64,000 bases of DNA, from the NCBI GenBank assembly GCA_038025085.1, contig CM076153.1, positions 4,991,501 to 5,055,500 of the forward strand, given 5' to 3'. The translations under genes and the position numbers were made by a program. Shown here one piece after another: positions 48,626 through 61,000 of this stretch. The DNA is from Tetragonia tetragonoides (taxonomy: Eukaryota; Streptophyta; Magnoliopsida; Caryophyllales; Aizoaceae). Below the pieces are notes generated by a model. It ran no database searches. It saw only the letters and a list, made by a program, of their open reading frames with translations, and had not been told where the DNA came from. The stretch's first letter is position 1, and each line of letters opens with the position of its first letter.

Positions 48626-49504
48626 CTGCATAGAGGGCGAGAAGGTTTATTTTGGGCAGAGAAACCTTGGTAGTGCTTGCTCACTACCAAATCCCACATA
48701 TCCAGTCACGTTAAACTTCAATACATGATTCTCTTTTCAGAGTGTGTAATCTCATTTAATACCATGCTATAGCCAATGAGAAGTTACTACGCTCCGTACA
48801 GAGTCCAGCTTACAAGAATGTCACATCAAGTGCTCAGAAAGAGCTTAGGAAAATGCATGACATTCTATTAATCCAAGGTTTGTGGTTGGATAAGAATACA
48901 AGGATGGGGCTCGATTAGGGAAAAGGTGAAGGGTAGTTTGGAAAAGCCAGAAGTACATTGGTACTGTTTTATGAAGGTGACACCAGTTTTTAAAATTTGG
49001 GTCAGTTTTTGAGGCGGCCTAAAAGATCCCTAATAAAAGAAGAAAAAGCCTAAAATAGATGCAGTGACATCCTATTTGGGACGAAGTATGTAGAATAAGC
49101 TTGTCACACACACATGCGCACACACAGAGGCCCGATTTCAGCAAGACATCTCAACCAAAATCTGAGAAGAGAATGGACACAGTACCAAGGTGTCTGTTCA
49201 TATTGGACTTGTGATCCAAAATATTTGATTATACTTCAGATAGTGTTCGAATACCTTTCTTTTCATTTCGGATATCCGAAATATGGATTTTGGTTGAAAA
49301 CTACTCTCTCTCCCTCTCAAATTGCAAACTTGCTCGAAGCCATGAAACCAAACCAAAACCAATACCCAAACAAAATCTCACGAAAACAAAAGCAATCAAA
49401 TAATCCATTGGCTGGCATTATCACTCAGCAAATCACGCATATATCTTCACCACCGTAACAGATCAGGCAAATTTCGACCTAACCCACTTCGTAAACGACG
49501 TCAC
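48626..49504. other. Region upstream of the DEP1 fragment
   Basis: No further DEP1 exon or other gene was recognised. It may be intron sequence if the gene continues to the right. A CACACACATGCGCACACACA run lies near 49,107. The satellite starts at about 49,505. Confidence 0.4.
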
Positions 49505-51876
49505 CCATCACTGAAAAAACATGGATTACAACCTACACTTTCGGCTTCCCAGAGCCCTGGTGTCTTTTTTGCCCAAACTTCTCCGGGGGGTCTACATGAC
49601 CATAGAGGACCCTCGGTGCCCCGTGAGGGTCATCCGGATCACCGAACTTCAATATCACCCATGCCTTCGGTGTTCGGGCTTTTATACCAGTGTCCCGAAA
49701 AACGCTCTTCCAAACCTATTAGGGACCAGATAAGCAACCCCGGAGGCCTTCCATCTCCCCTAGGGGTGTCCCTTGTGATGTGGTGCGAAAATATCCACCT
49801 TCGTTCAGGGGCCCTCCGAGAGCCCAAAAAAACGTGGATTATAACATACGTTTTCGGCTTCTCGGGGCCTGGGCGTCATTTTTGCCCAAACTCTCCGAAG
49901 CGTCTATCATGACCTTAGAGGACTCTCGGTGCCCCAGGAGGGTCATCCGGATCACCGAACTTCGATATCACCCATGCATTCGGTGTTCGGGCTTTTACAC
50001 CAGTGTCCCGTAAAACGCACTTCCAAGCCTATCAGGGACAGGGTAAGCGACCCCGAGGGCCTCCTATGTCCCCTACGGGTGTCCCTTGCAATGTGGTGCG
50101 AAAATATCCACCTTTGTTCCGGGGCCCCACGAGAGCCAAAAGAAAACGTGGATTATAGCCTACATTTTCGGCTTCTCGGAGCCCAGGTGTCGTTTTTGCC
50201 CAAACATCTCTAGGGCGTCTATCATAATTTTAGAGGACTCTCAGTGCCCCTGGAGGATCATCCGGATCACCGAACTTGGATATCACCCATGCCTTATGTG
50301 TTCGGGCTCTTGCACCAATTTCCCGTAAAACGCCCTATCAGGGATAAGATAAGCGACCCCGGGGGCCTCCCATGTCGCCTATGGGCGTCCCTTGCGATGT
50401 GGTGCAAAAATATCCACCTTCGTTCCGGTGCCCCTCAAGATCCAAAAAAACGTGGATTATGGCCTACATTTTCGGCTTCTCAGGGCCCCGAGCGTCTTTT
50501 TTGCCAAAATTTTCAGGGGTGTCCATCATAACCTTAGAGGACTCTCGGTGCCCCGGGAGTGTCATCCGGATCACCGAACTTCAATATCACCCATGCATTC
50601 GGTGTTTGGGCTCTTGCACCAGTGTCCCGTAAAACGCCCTTCCAAGCCTATCAGGAACAGGATAAGCGACTCCGGGGGCCTCCCATGTCCCCAAGGGGTG
50701 TCCTTTACGATGTGGTGCGAAAATATCGACCTTCGTTTCGGGGCCCCCTAAGAGCCAAAAAAACGTGGATTATAGCCTACGTTTTCGGCTTCTTGAAACC
50801 CGGATGTCATTTTTGCCCAAACTTATCCGGGGCGTCTATCATGACCTTAGAGGACTCTCGGTGCCCCGAGAGAGTCATCCGGATCACCGAACTTCGATAT
50901 CACCCATGCCTTTGGTGTTCGGGCTCTTACACCACTGGCCCGTAAAACGCTCTTCCAAGCCTATCAGGGCGGCATAAGCGACCGTAGGGGCCTCCCATGT
51001 CCCCTAGGGTTGTCCTTTGCGATGTGGTGCGAAAATATCTACCTTCGTTCCAGAGCCCCCCGAGAGCCTAAAAAACGTGGATTATAGCCTACGTTTTCGG
51101 CTTCTCGGGGCCCGGGTGGCATTTTTGCCGAAACTTCTACGGGGCATCTATCATGACCTTAGAGGAGTCTCAGTGCCCCCGGAGGATCATCCGGATCACC
51201 GAACTTTGATATCACACATGCCTTCGGTGTTCGGGCTCTTACACTAGTGTCCCGTAAAACGCCCTTCCAAGCCTATCAGGGACGGGATAAGCGACCCCGG
51301 GGGCTTCCCATGTCCCCTAGGGGTGTCCCTTGCGATGTGGTGCGAAAATATCTACCATCGTTTCGGGCCCCCCGAGAGCCAAAAAAATGTGAATTATAGC
51401 CTACGTTTTCGGCTTCTCATGCCCCGGGTATCATTTTTGCCCAAACTTCTCAGGGGCGTCTATCATGACCTTAAAGGACTCTCAGTGCCCCGGGTAGGTC
51501 ATCCGAATCACCGAACTTCGATATCACCCATGCCTTCGGTGTTCGGGCTCTTATACCACTGTCCCGTGAAACGCTCTTCCAAGCCTATCAGGGACAGGAT
51601 ATGTGACCCCAGGGGCCTCCCTATCCCCTAAGGTTGTCCCTTGCGATGTGGTGCGAAAATATCCAACTTCGTTCGGGGGCCCCCCGGCAGCCCAAAAAAA
51701 GTGGATTATAGCCAACGTTTTCGGCTTCTCGGGGTTGCCCAAACTTCTACGGGGCGTCTATCATGACCTTAGAGGACTCTCAGTGCCCCGGGAGGGCATC
51801 CGGATCACCGAACTTCGATAACACGCAAGCCTTTGGTGTTCGGGCTCTTACACCAGTGTCCCGTAAAACGCCCCTC
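49505..51876 (+). repeat. Satellite block B1, about 7-8 monomers of about 312 bp
   Basis: Same orientation as block A and clearly the same satellite, but another subfamily: GGCGTCTATCATGACCTTAG replaces GGGGTCTACCATGACCCTAA, GATAAGCGACCCC replaces GATAAGCCACC, and TCGGCTTCTCGGGGCC replaces TCGGCTTCCCGGGGCT. Repeats of the marker at about 50,832, 51,144, 51,456 and 51,753 give periods of 297-312 bp. Ends at the Harbinger-like insertion. Confidence 0.92.
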
Positions 51877-51879
51877 TAA

Positions 51880-52952
51880 GGCCCCGTTTGGTTCGAGAAA
51901 AGGTATGGGTTTGGAATGAGAATCATACCTCTCCGGTTTTGAATCAAAACCCTTACCTTGGAAACCATGTTTGGTTGTTAACTTGTTATCATTTTGACAA
52001 GCAAAAAAAAAAAAATTTGTTATCATTTTTAAAAAGTCATTGCTTTTTCCTTTTCCTTTTTTTTAATTGTGAATTCATTTATTTCCCAATTCTCTCTCCT
52101 CTACTTCTCTGACTTCTTCATCCTCTTTCACCACTGGTCCACCACCATCACCACTGGTCCACCACCATCACCACCGAACCACCACCATATCACCATCCTC
52201 TGAAACTGCAGCCATCACCACCACTAACACAACCATCCACCTCCATTGCTTGCCCCAACCACCCCGCAACACACGACCCACCTTTTGGGGTTGTTTTCTA
52301 TGAGAGAGAAAGAGGAGAAAGCAGAATTTGTGGTGGTGGTGAATAAGGGTTCAACTGGAGATGGGTTTGTGGGTGGAATTTTGTGGGTTTCGAGGTCTGG
52401 AAATGGTGTCCAACATATTTTTTCGTTTCAGATCTACTTGCCCTATCATGGTGGAGGCAATGGTGGGTGGTGGCAGTGGTGTGGCAGTCGAAGAGGAGAA
52501 AGATAGGGTGGTGGCAATGGTGGTGGTCTCGAAGAGGAGAGAGATATGTGAAGCTTTGGGTTACAACCATGATTATGAGAATGGAGGAAGGAAGAGGATG
52601 ACCGGAGTTGATTATAGTGGTGGTCGAGAATGGTCGGTGAGGAGGTTGTGGTGGTCAAAGGGCGGCGCAGGGTGACGGTTGGTGGAGTTGGGGTGGGATG
52701 GTGAGGAGAGAGAAAGTCCACCCATTTTAATTTGCTCTGATTTTGTGTTTTCCCTTTATTTTATTTGTTTTTTAAATGAAAAGAGGAGGTATCATTTTGA
52801 TTCCTCTAGAAATTTGGAGTTATAAGTGGTGTTAGATGTGGGGGGTTTTGAATCCTGAGGGATTTGAGTTCCTTGTCCAAATACATAAACCAAACACCAG
52901 AAACGAATTTATTGATTCCATTCCATTACCTTAGGTCCAACCAAACGCCCCC
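51880..52952. mobile_element. Harbinger-like MITE, 1,073 bp, inside the satellite
   Basis: Ends GGCCCCGTTTGGTT and AACCAAACGCCCCC are inverted copies, and TAA lies on both sides (51,877-51,879 and 52,953-52,955); TIR type and TAA duplication fit PIF/Harbinger. The satellite resumes exactly: CGCCCCTCTAA before and TAAACCTATCGG after match the uninterrupted string at about 60,606-60,625. Inside are Gly/Pro-biased low-complexity frames and a CACCACTGGTCCACCACCAT tandem near 52,130-52,190. No transposase. Confidence 0.75.
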
Positions 52953-52955
52953 TAA

Positions 52956-55818
52956 ACCTATCGGATAAGCAACCCTAGGGGCCTCCCATGTCCCCTAGGG
53001 GTGTCCCTTGCGATGTGGTGTGAAAATATCCACCTTCCTTCCGAGGCCCTCGAGAGCCAAAAAAACGTGGATAGCCTACGTTTTCTGCTTCTCGGGGCCT
53101 GGGTGTCAATTTTGACCACACTTCTCCGGGGCATCTATCATGATCTTAGAGGACTCTCTGTGCTCCGGGCGGGTCATCCGGATCATCGAACTTTGATATC
53201 ACTCATGCGGCCATGCCTTTGGTGTTCGGGGTCTTACACCAGTGTCCCGTAAGACGCCCTTCCAAACCTATCAGGAACAGGATAAGCGACCCCGGGGGAC
53301 TCCTATGTCCCCTAGGGGTGTCCCTTTCGATGTGGTGCAAAATAATATCTACCTTCGTTCTGGGACCCCAAAAGCCAAAAAATGTGGATTATAGCCTACT
53401 TTTTCGGCTTCTCGGGGGCCAAGTATCATTTTTGCCCAAACTTCTCAGGGGCGTCTATCATGATCTTAGAGGACTCTTAGTGCCCCAGGAGGGTCATCCG
53501 AATCAGCGAACTTCGAAATCACCCATGCCTTCGGCGTTCGGGCTCTTATACCATTGTCACGTGAAACGCTCTTCCAAGCCTATCATGGACAAGATATGTG
53601 ACCCCGGGGGCCTCCCTTGTCCCCTAGGATTGTCCCTTACGATGTGATGAGAAAATATCCAACTTCGTTCCAGGGCCCCCCGAGAGCCCAAAAAACGTGG
53701 ATTATAGCCTACATTTTTAGCTTCTCAGGGCCCGGGTAGCATTTTTGCCCAAACTTCTACGGGGCGTCTATCATGACCTTAGAGGACTCTCAGTGCCCCG
53801 GGAGGGTCATCCGGAATGCCGAACTTCGATATCACACATGCCTTTGGTGTTCGGGCTCTTACACCAGTTTCCCGTAAAACGCTCTTCCAAGCCTATCAGG
53901 GACAGGATAAGCGACCCCGAGGGCCTCCCATGTCCCTTAGGGGTGTCCTTTGCGATGTGGTGCGAAAATATCTACCTTCGTTCCGGGGCCCCCCGAGAGC
54001 CAAAAAAACGTGGATAAACTTCTCAGGGGCGTCTATCATGACCTTAGAGGACTCTCAGTTCCCCAGGAGGTCCATCCGGATCACCGAACTTCAATATCAC
54101 CCATGCCTTCGATGTTCGGGTTCTTACACCAGTGTCCCGTAATACGCCCTTCCAAGCCTATCAGGGACAGGATAAGCGACCCCGGGGGACACCTATGTCC
54201 CCTAGGGGTGTCCCTTTCCATGTGGTGCAAAAAAAATATCTACCTTCATTCCGGGGCCCCCCGAAAGCCAAAAAAATGTGGATTATTGCCTACGTTTTCG
54301 GCGTCTCAGGGCACGGGTGTCAATTTTGACAAAACTTCTCCGGGGCATCTATCATGATCTTAGAGGACTCTATGTGCCCTGGGTGGGTCATCCGGATCAC
54401 CGAACTTCGATATCACCCATGCGGCCATGCCTTTGGTGTTCGGGGTCTTACACCAGTGTCCCGTAAGACGCCCTTCCAAGCCTATCCGATAAGCGACCCC
54501 GGGTGTCAATTTTGACCAAACTTCTCCGGGGCATCTATCATGATCTTAGAGGACTCTCTGTGCCCTGGGTGGGTCATCCGGATCACCGAACATCGATATC
54601 ACCCATGCGGCCATGCCTTTGGTGTTCGGGGTCTTACACCAGTGTCCCGTAAGACGCCCTTCCAAGCCTATCCGATAAGCGACCCCGGGGGACTCCTTTG
54701 TCCCCTAGGGGTGTCCCTTTCGATGTGGAGCAAAAAAATATCTACTTTCGTTCCGGGGCCCCCCGAAAGCCAAAAAAATGTGGATTATAGCCTACGTTTT
54801 CGGCTTCTCAGGCCCACGTATCATTTTTGCCCAAACTTCTCAGGGGCGTCTAACATGACCCTAGAGGACTCTCAGTGCCCCATGAGGGTCATCCGAATCA
54901 CCGAACTTCGAAATCACCCATGCCTTCAGTGTTCGGGCTCTTATCCTATTGTCTCGTGAAACGCTCTTCCAAGCCTATCAGGGACAGGATATGTGACCGC
55001 GGGAGCCTGCCATGTCCCCTAGGGTTGTCCCTTATGATGTGGTGCGAAAATATCCAACTTCGTTCTGGGGCCCCCGTGAGCCCAAAAAACGTGGATTATA
55101 GCCTACGTTTTCGGCTTCTCGGTGCCCGGGTGGCATTTTTGCCCAAACTTCTACGGGGCGTCTATCATGACCTTAGAGGACTCTCAGTGCCTCGGGAGGG
55201 TCATCCGGATTGTCGAACTTCGATATCACCCATGCCTTTGGTGTTCGGGCTCTTACACCAGTTTCCCGTAAAATGCCCTTTCAAGCCTATCAGGGACAGG
55301 ATAAGCGACCCCGAGGGCCTCCCATGTCCCCTAAGGGTGTCCTTTGCGATGTGGTGCGAAACTATCTACCTTCGTTCCGGGGACCCTTGAGAGCCCAAAA
55401 AACGTGGATTATATAGCCTACGTTTTCGGCTTCTCGGGGCCCGGGTATCATTTTTGCCCAAACTTCTCAGGGGCGTCTATCATGACCTTAGAGGACTCTC
55501 AATGCCCAGGGAGGGTCATCCGGATCACCGAACTTTGATATCACCCATGCCTTCGGTGTTCGGGCTCTTACACCAGTGTTCCGTAAGACGCCCTTCCAAG
55601 CCTATCAAGGATAGGATAAGCGACCCCGGGGGACTCCCATGTCCCCTAGAGGTGTCCCTTTCGATGTGGTGCAAAAAAATATCTAAGTTCGTTCCAGGGC
55701 CACACGAAAGCCAAAAAATGTGGATTATAGCCTACGTTTTCGGCGTCTCAGGCCCAGGTATCATTTTTGCCCAAACTTCTCAGGGGCGTCTATCATGACC
55801 TTAGAGGACTCTCAGTGC
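52956..55818 (+). repeat. Satellite block B2, about 9 monomers
   Basis: Subfamily B continues after the Harbinger-like element. Monomers fall into recurring types: one with GTGAAACGCTCTTCC and GATATGTGACC (about 53,556 and 54,950), one with CAGTTTCCCGTAAAA (about 53,866 and 55,260), and one with CGTAAGACGCC. A shortened unit is tandemly duplicated at 54,318-54,689. Ends at the nested insertion at 55,819. Confidence 0.9.
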
Positions 55819-58033
55819 TAGGTGTCACGTCTCGCAACGTGACAGCTCGGACCTCACGTTTGGGCGCTTGGTTACTCGGTCATTGGTGTCGCGGACAAGC
55901 GTTGGCGCCTGGTAGGCGTTGCTGCGGCAAGGCGCGGTGAACGGACACTGTGGACGAGGGTTCAGTGTGCCCGGACAAAGTGTGGGACTTCTCGGACAAG
56001 GATGGGCGCGAGGCATCCTTGGACGACGGGAAGGCCGACGGGAGAGTCGGTTCATGGTTTTCAAGGCTATTTGCCCAAGGGAGGTAGAGTATGAAAGTTA
56101 TGCATGGTTGATGTTCACTCCGGTCAGAATGGATGAACCTTATAAGACTCTTTAGGGGGTAGTAGGTGTTTGAGCTCTCCACCTCCCCTGGGTGCATGGT
56201 TGCTTGGCAGGCACCGTGTACCTAAGTGAGCTTCCCCGCAAGGGGGCAGGCGTGATGGCACGTCTATGGGACGGCATCGAGTCCTCTCGGGATATGGGAT
56301 CCCGAGAGCATTACCTAGTAGCTGGCGAGCTGGGTAGTGCGCATCATGCGTCAGGTAGAGGGTTGCTATTTTGGGACGGTTGCGGTACGCTATGTCCGTG
56401 GACCGGACCAAGGGGGCAATGCACTCGGGACAGGCTACGGGAAGCCTGGTCAACGTGGAGTCGTGAAGCTTTAGCAACACACTCCCTGGGCGTTGGGACA
56501 TCGTAGCACGGGAACGTGGCAACCCCGTGTGCACTTGTGTGGGAACAAAGGGGATGCGTCCAAGCATCCCCATGATGCGAAGGATGTCCTAGCCAAGGTA
56601 TGTGACTCGGTGAGCGGGACAACTACTCGATGAGGCCTTGAGGCGGAGTCGAGGACAGTGAACCGTGAGCACGAGCGGCGCACTCATAGGTCGGCCGCCT
56701 ATGAGCTCAACGAGGGCGAGCATGACTCTCGGCTGCTGAACGGGACGAGACACTACTCGGAAGGAGCGTGATGCTCGGGACGAGGACAGTGGCTCGACGC
56801 TTGAGACGCGCGTCCAGGACTTGACAAGTCCTAGGACAAGGGTGGAGTTTGACAAGCTCCCAGGCCATGCTGAGGCGAACGTGGATTATGTCTAGTGAAC
56901 GGAAGGAGCACTCAATGATGGGGGCCTCGGAGACGAGTGGTATTCGAGGGGCGCCTAGTGACGGGGGCCTCGGAGACGGATAGTGTTCGAGGGCCATGTT
57001 CCTATGAAGCTTGTGAATGTGAAAGAGTGTCGGATCACGGGCGACGACGTTGGTCGTACACCAAGAAGTGTTGATGCTACATAGTGGGTTTGAACCAGAG
57101 GCAAGATGCATAAGTTGGGCGAGCGTCACACGAGGGTGTGGACGCCGGGAAGCGACGAGTGTCTTGAGAAAAGGGGCGACCATGATTGTGGGTCTACGAG
57201 ATGCCTAGTGGGGCGAGTGTCGGGCGTGAGAGCCGACACCTGGAAGCAGCTAGCATGTCGAGCATGGTGCTACAGTGAAGCAAGCTAGTCTCAGTGGAGA
57301 CGTGGGTATCGTGGACATCGGTTGAGCCTTACCCCGTGGCATGGGGTAGGACATGTGGTATTCGTTCATGTGGGATCGAGAACAAGGAAACCTCAGTTGT
57401 GTTGGGTTAGTCGAGACTCGCAAGGGTCGAGACGCACGGTCATTCCGCAACGACATGATGTCAAGACCGTGACTATGTGAATCAAAGCCGGATTGAGTGG
57501 AAGTACTCTAGGAATCGAGATGTTCGCTGTGCGCAGAAAAAGAAAAAGGAGTTCATGGAGCCGGGCTTAGCTCCGACGGGACTGTGAGTTAGGCGGGGCG
57601 CGGGGTTGACTGAGGGCGGTTTCGGTGCCTGAGAGTTAGCACGTGACATAGGGCTGTTCAAAAATATCTGAACCCGAGCATCCGATCCGAAAACCCGAAT
57701 ATCCGAACTGAAATTATCCGAAAAAGCGAATATCCGAAATTTCGGATACCCGAAAGACGGATATCCGAAATTTCGGATACGGGTTCGGATACCATTTTCC
57801 AAAATTTTTGGATATCCGAAAATATCCGAAAAACTCAAAACTATCCGCAATATGCGATAATTAGCCGAAACTATCCGAAATATTTGGCTGACATTTTCAA
57901 AATATCAGACACAAAATAGGATAAAAAATAAAAATTCCGACTACCCGAATCCTATCCGAAATTTCGGATACGGGTTCGGATATCCGATTTTCGAATACCC
58001 GAAATTTCGGATATCCGCATATGAACACCGCTA
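55819..58033. mobile_element. hAT-like MITE (385 bp) split by an LTR-like insertion
   Basis: The right part 57,649-58,033 starts TAGGGCTGTTCAAAAAT and ends ATATGAACACCGCTA, imperfect inverted ends, with GGATATCCGAA-type repeats throughout. Flanking satellite 8-mers CTCAGTGC (55,811-55,818) and CGCAATGC (58,034-58,041) are a 6/8 match, and satellite phase is kept across the insertion. Only the first four bases (TAGG) of the MITE lie left of the inserted 1.83-kb element. Confidence 0.6.
55823..57648. mobile_element. Probable solo LTR, 1,826 bp
   Basis: The segment starts TGTCACGTCTCGC and ends GCACGTGACA: TG...CA ends with a TGTCACG start common in Ty3/gypsy LTRs, and inverted TGTCACGT/ACGTGACA termini. 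TAGG is present on both sides (55,819-55,822, 57,649-57,652), a 4-bp duplication where 5 bp would be usual. It is GC-rich (over 50%), unlike its MITE host, and has no gag-pol frames. A direct repeat of GGGGGCCTCGGAGACG occurs around 56,920-56,980. A TIR transposon of another kind cannot be excluded. Confidence 0.55.
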
Positions 58034-61000
58034 CGCAATGCCCAAGGAGGGTCATCCGAATCACCGAACTTCGAAATTCGGTGTTCGGGCTCTTTTACCA
58101 TTGTCCCGTGAAACGCTCTTCCAAGCCTATCAGGAACAAGATATGTGACCCCGGGGGGCTTCCCATGTCCCCTAGGGTTGTCCCTTGCGATGTAGTGCGA
58201 AAATATCCAACTTCGTTCCAGGGCCCTCCGAGAGCCAAAAAAACGTGGATTATAGCTTATGTTTTCGGCTTCTCGGGGCCCGGGTGGCATTTTTGCCCAA
58301 ACTTCTACGGGGAGTCTATCATGACCTTAGAGGACTGTAAGTGCCCCGGGAGGGTCATCCGGATCGCCGAACTTCGATATCACCCATGCCTTTGGTGTTC
58401 GGGCTCTTACACCAGTTTCCCGTAAAACGCCCTTCCAAGCCTATCAGGGACAGCATAAGCGACCCCAGGGGCCTTCCATGTCCCCTAGGGGTGTCCTTTG
58501 CGATGTGGTGCGAAAATATCTACCTTCGTTCCGGGGCCCCCCTAGAGCCAAAAAAACGTGGATTATATATAGCTTACGTTTTCGGATTCTCGGGGCCCGG
58601 GTATCAATTTTGCCCAAACTTGTCAGGGGAGTCTATCATGACCTTAGAGGACTCTTAGTGCCCCGAGAGGACCATCCAGATCACCGAGCTTCATTATCAC
58701 CCATGCCTTCGGTGTCCGGACTCTTACACTAGTGTCCCGTAAGACGCCCTTCCAAGCCTATCAGGGAAGGATAAGCGACCACGGGGGACTCCCATGTCCC
58801 CTAGGAGTGTCCCTTTCGATGTGGTGCAAAAAAATATCTACCTTCGTTCCGGGGCCCCTCGAAAGCCAAAAAAATGTGGATTATATAGCCTACGTTTTCG
58901 GCTTCTCGGGCCCAGGTATCATTTTTGCTCAAACTTTTCAGGGGCGTCTATCATGACCTTAGAGGACTCTCAGTGCCCCAGGAGGGTCATCCGAATCACC
59001 GAACTTCAAAATCACCCATGCCTTCAATGATCGGGCTCTCATACCATTGTCCCGGGAAACGCTCTTCCAAGCCTATCAGGGACAAGATATGTGACCCTAT
59101 GGGCCTCCCATGTCCCCTAGGGTTGTCCGTTGCGATGTGGTGTGAAAATATCCAACTTCGTTTCGGAGCCCCCCGAGACCCCAAAAAACGTGGATTAGCC
59201 TTCGTTTTCGGCTTCTCGGGCCCGGGTGTCTATTTCTCCCTAACTTCTACGGGGCGTCTATCATGACCTTAGAGAACTCTCAGTGCCCAGGGAGGGTCAT
59301 CCGGATCACCGAACTTCGATCTCACCGATGCCTTCGATGTTCGGGCTCTTACTCCAGTGTCTCGTAAAACGCCCTTCCAAGCCTATCAGGGACAGCATAA
59401 GCGACCCCAGGGGCCTCCCATGTTCCCTAGGCGTGTCCCTTGCGATGGGATGCAAAAATATCCACTTTCGTTCCAGGGCCCCGAGAGCCAAAAAACGTGG
59501 ATAGCCTACGTTTTCGGCTTCTCGGGGCCCGGGTGTCATTTTTGCCCAAACTTCTCCGGAGCGTCTATCATGACCTTAGAGGACTCTTAGTGCCCCGGGA
59601 GGGTCATCCGGATCACCGAACTTTGATAAGACAAAAGCCTTTGGTGTTCGGGCTCTTACACCAGTGTCCTGTAAAACGCCCCTCTAAACCTATCAGATAA
59701 GCGACCCCAGGGGCCTCCCATGTCCCCTAGGGGTGTCCCTTGCGAAGTGGTGCGAAAATATCCACCTTCGTTCCCGGGCTACCGGGAGCCAAAAAAACGT
59801 GGATTTATAAGCCTACGTTTTCTGATTCTCAAGGCCCGGGGCCAATTTTGACCAAACTTCTCCGGGGCATCTATCATGATCTCAGAGGACTCTTTGTGCC
59901 CCGGGCGAGTCATCCGGATCACCGAACTTGGATATCACCCATGCGGCTATGCGTTTGGTGTTCGGGGTCTTACAGCAGTGTCCCGTAAGACGCCATTCCA
60001 AGCCTACCAGGGACGGGATAAGCGACCCCGGGGGCCTCCCATGTCCCCTAGGAGTGTCTCATGCGATGTGGTGCGAAAATATCCACCTACGTTCTGGGCC
60101 CCGAGAGGCAAAAAAACGTGGATTAGCCTACGTTTTCGGCTTCTCGGGGCCCGTGTGTCATTTTTACCCAAACTTCTCCGGGGCGTCTATCATGACCTTA
60201 GAGGACTCTCAGTGCCCCGGGAGGGCCATCCGGATCACCGAACTTTGATCGCACCCATGCTTTCGATGTTCGGGCTCTTACACCAATGTCTCGTAAAACG
60301 CCCTTCCAAGCCTATCAGGGACAGCATAAGCGACCCCAGGGGCCTTCCATGTCCCCTAGGGGTATCCCTTGCGATGTGGTGCAAAAATATCGATCTTCGT
60401 TCCGGGGCCCGAGAGCCAAAAAAACGTGGAAAGCCTACGTTTTCGGCTTCTCGGGGCCCTGGTGTCATTTTTGCCCAAACTTCTCCAGGGCGTCTATCAT
60501 GACCTTAGAGGACTCTTAGTGCCCCAGGAGGGTCATCCGGATCACCGAACTTCGATAACACGCAAGCCTTTGGTGTTCGGGCTCTTACACCAGTGTCCCG
60601 TAAAACGCCCCTCTAAACCTATCGGATAAGTGACCCTAGGGGCCTCCCATGTCCCCTAGGGGTGTCCCTTGCGATGTGGTGCGAAAATATTCTCCTTCGT
60701 TCCGGGGCCCCCGAGAGCAAAAAAACGTGGATTAATAGCCTACATTTTCTCCTTCTCGGGGCCCGGGTGTCAATTTTGGCTAAAGTTCTTTGGCGCGTCT
60801 ATCATGATCTTAGAGGACTCTCTCCAGGCAGGTCATCCGGATCACCAAACTTCGACATCACCCATGCGGCCATGCCTTTATTGTTCGAGGTCTTATACCA
60901 GTTTCCCGTAACACGCTCTTCCAAGCCTATGAGGGACCGGATAAGCGACCCCGGAGGTCTCCCATGTCCCCTAGGGGGTCCCTTGCAATGTGGTGCAAAA

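Noticed and set aside
49114..49458. Open frame of 114 codons before satellite block B
   Set aside because: No conserved motif; composition and position look like spacer, possibly intron.
52246..52721. Frames rich in Gly, Val and Arg or Pro and His within the Harbinger-like element
   Set aside because: Low-complexity, overlapping on both strands, no transposase motif.
55825..57456. Long frames in the GC-rich LTR-like segment
   Set aside because: They overlap in many phases as expected for GC-rich DNA and show no gag, protease or polymerase motifs.
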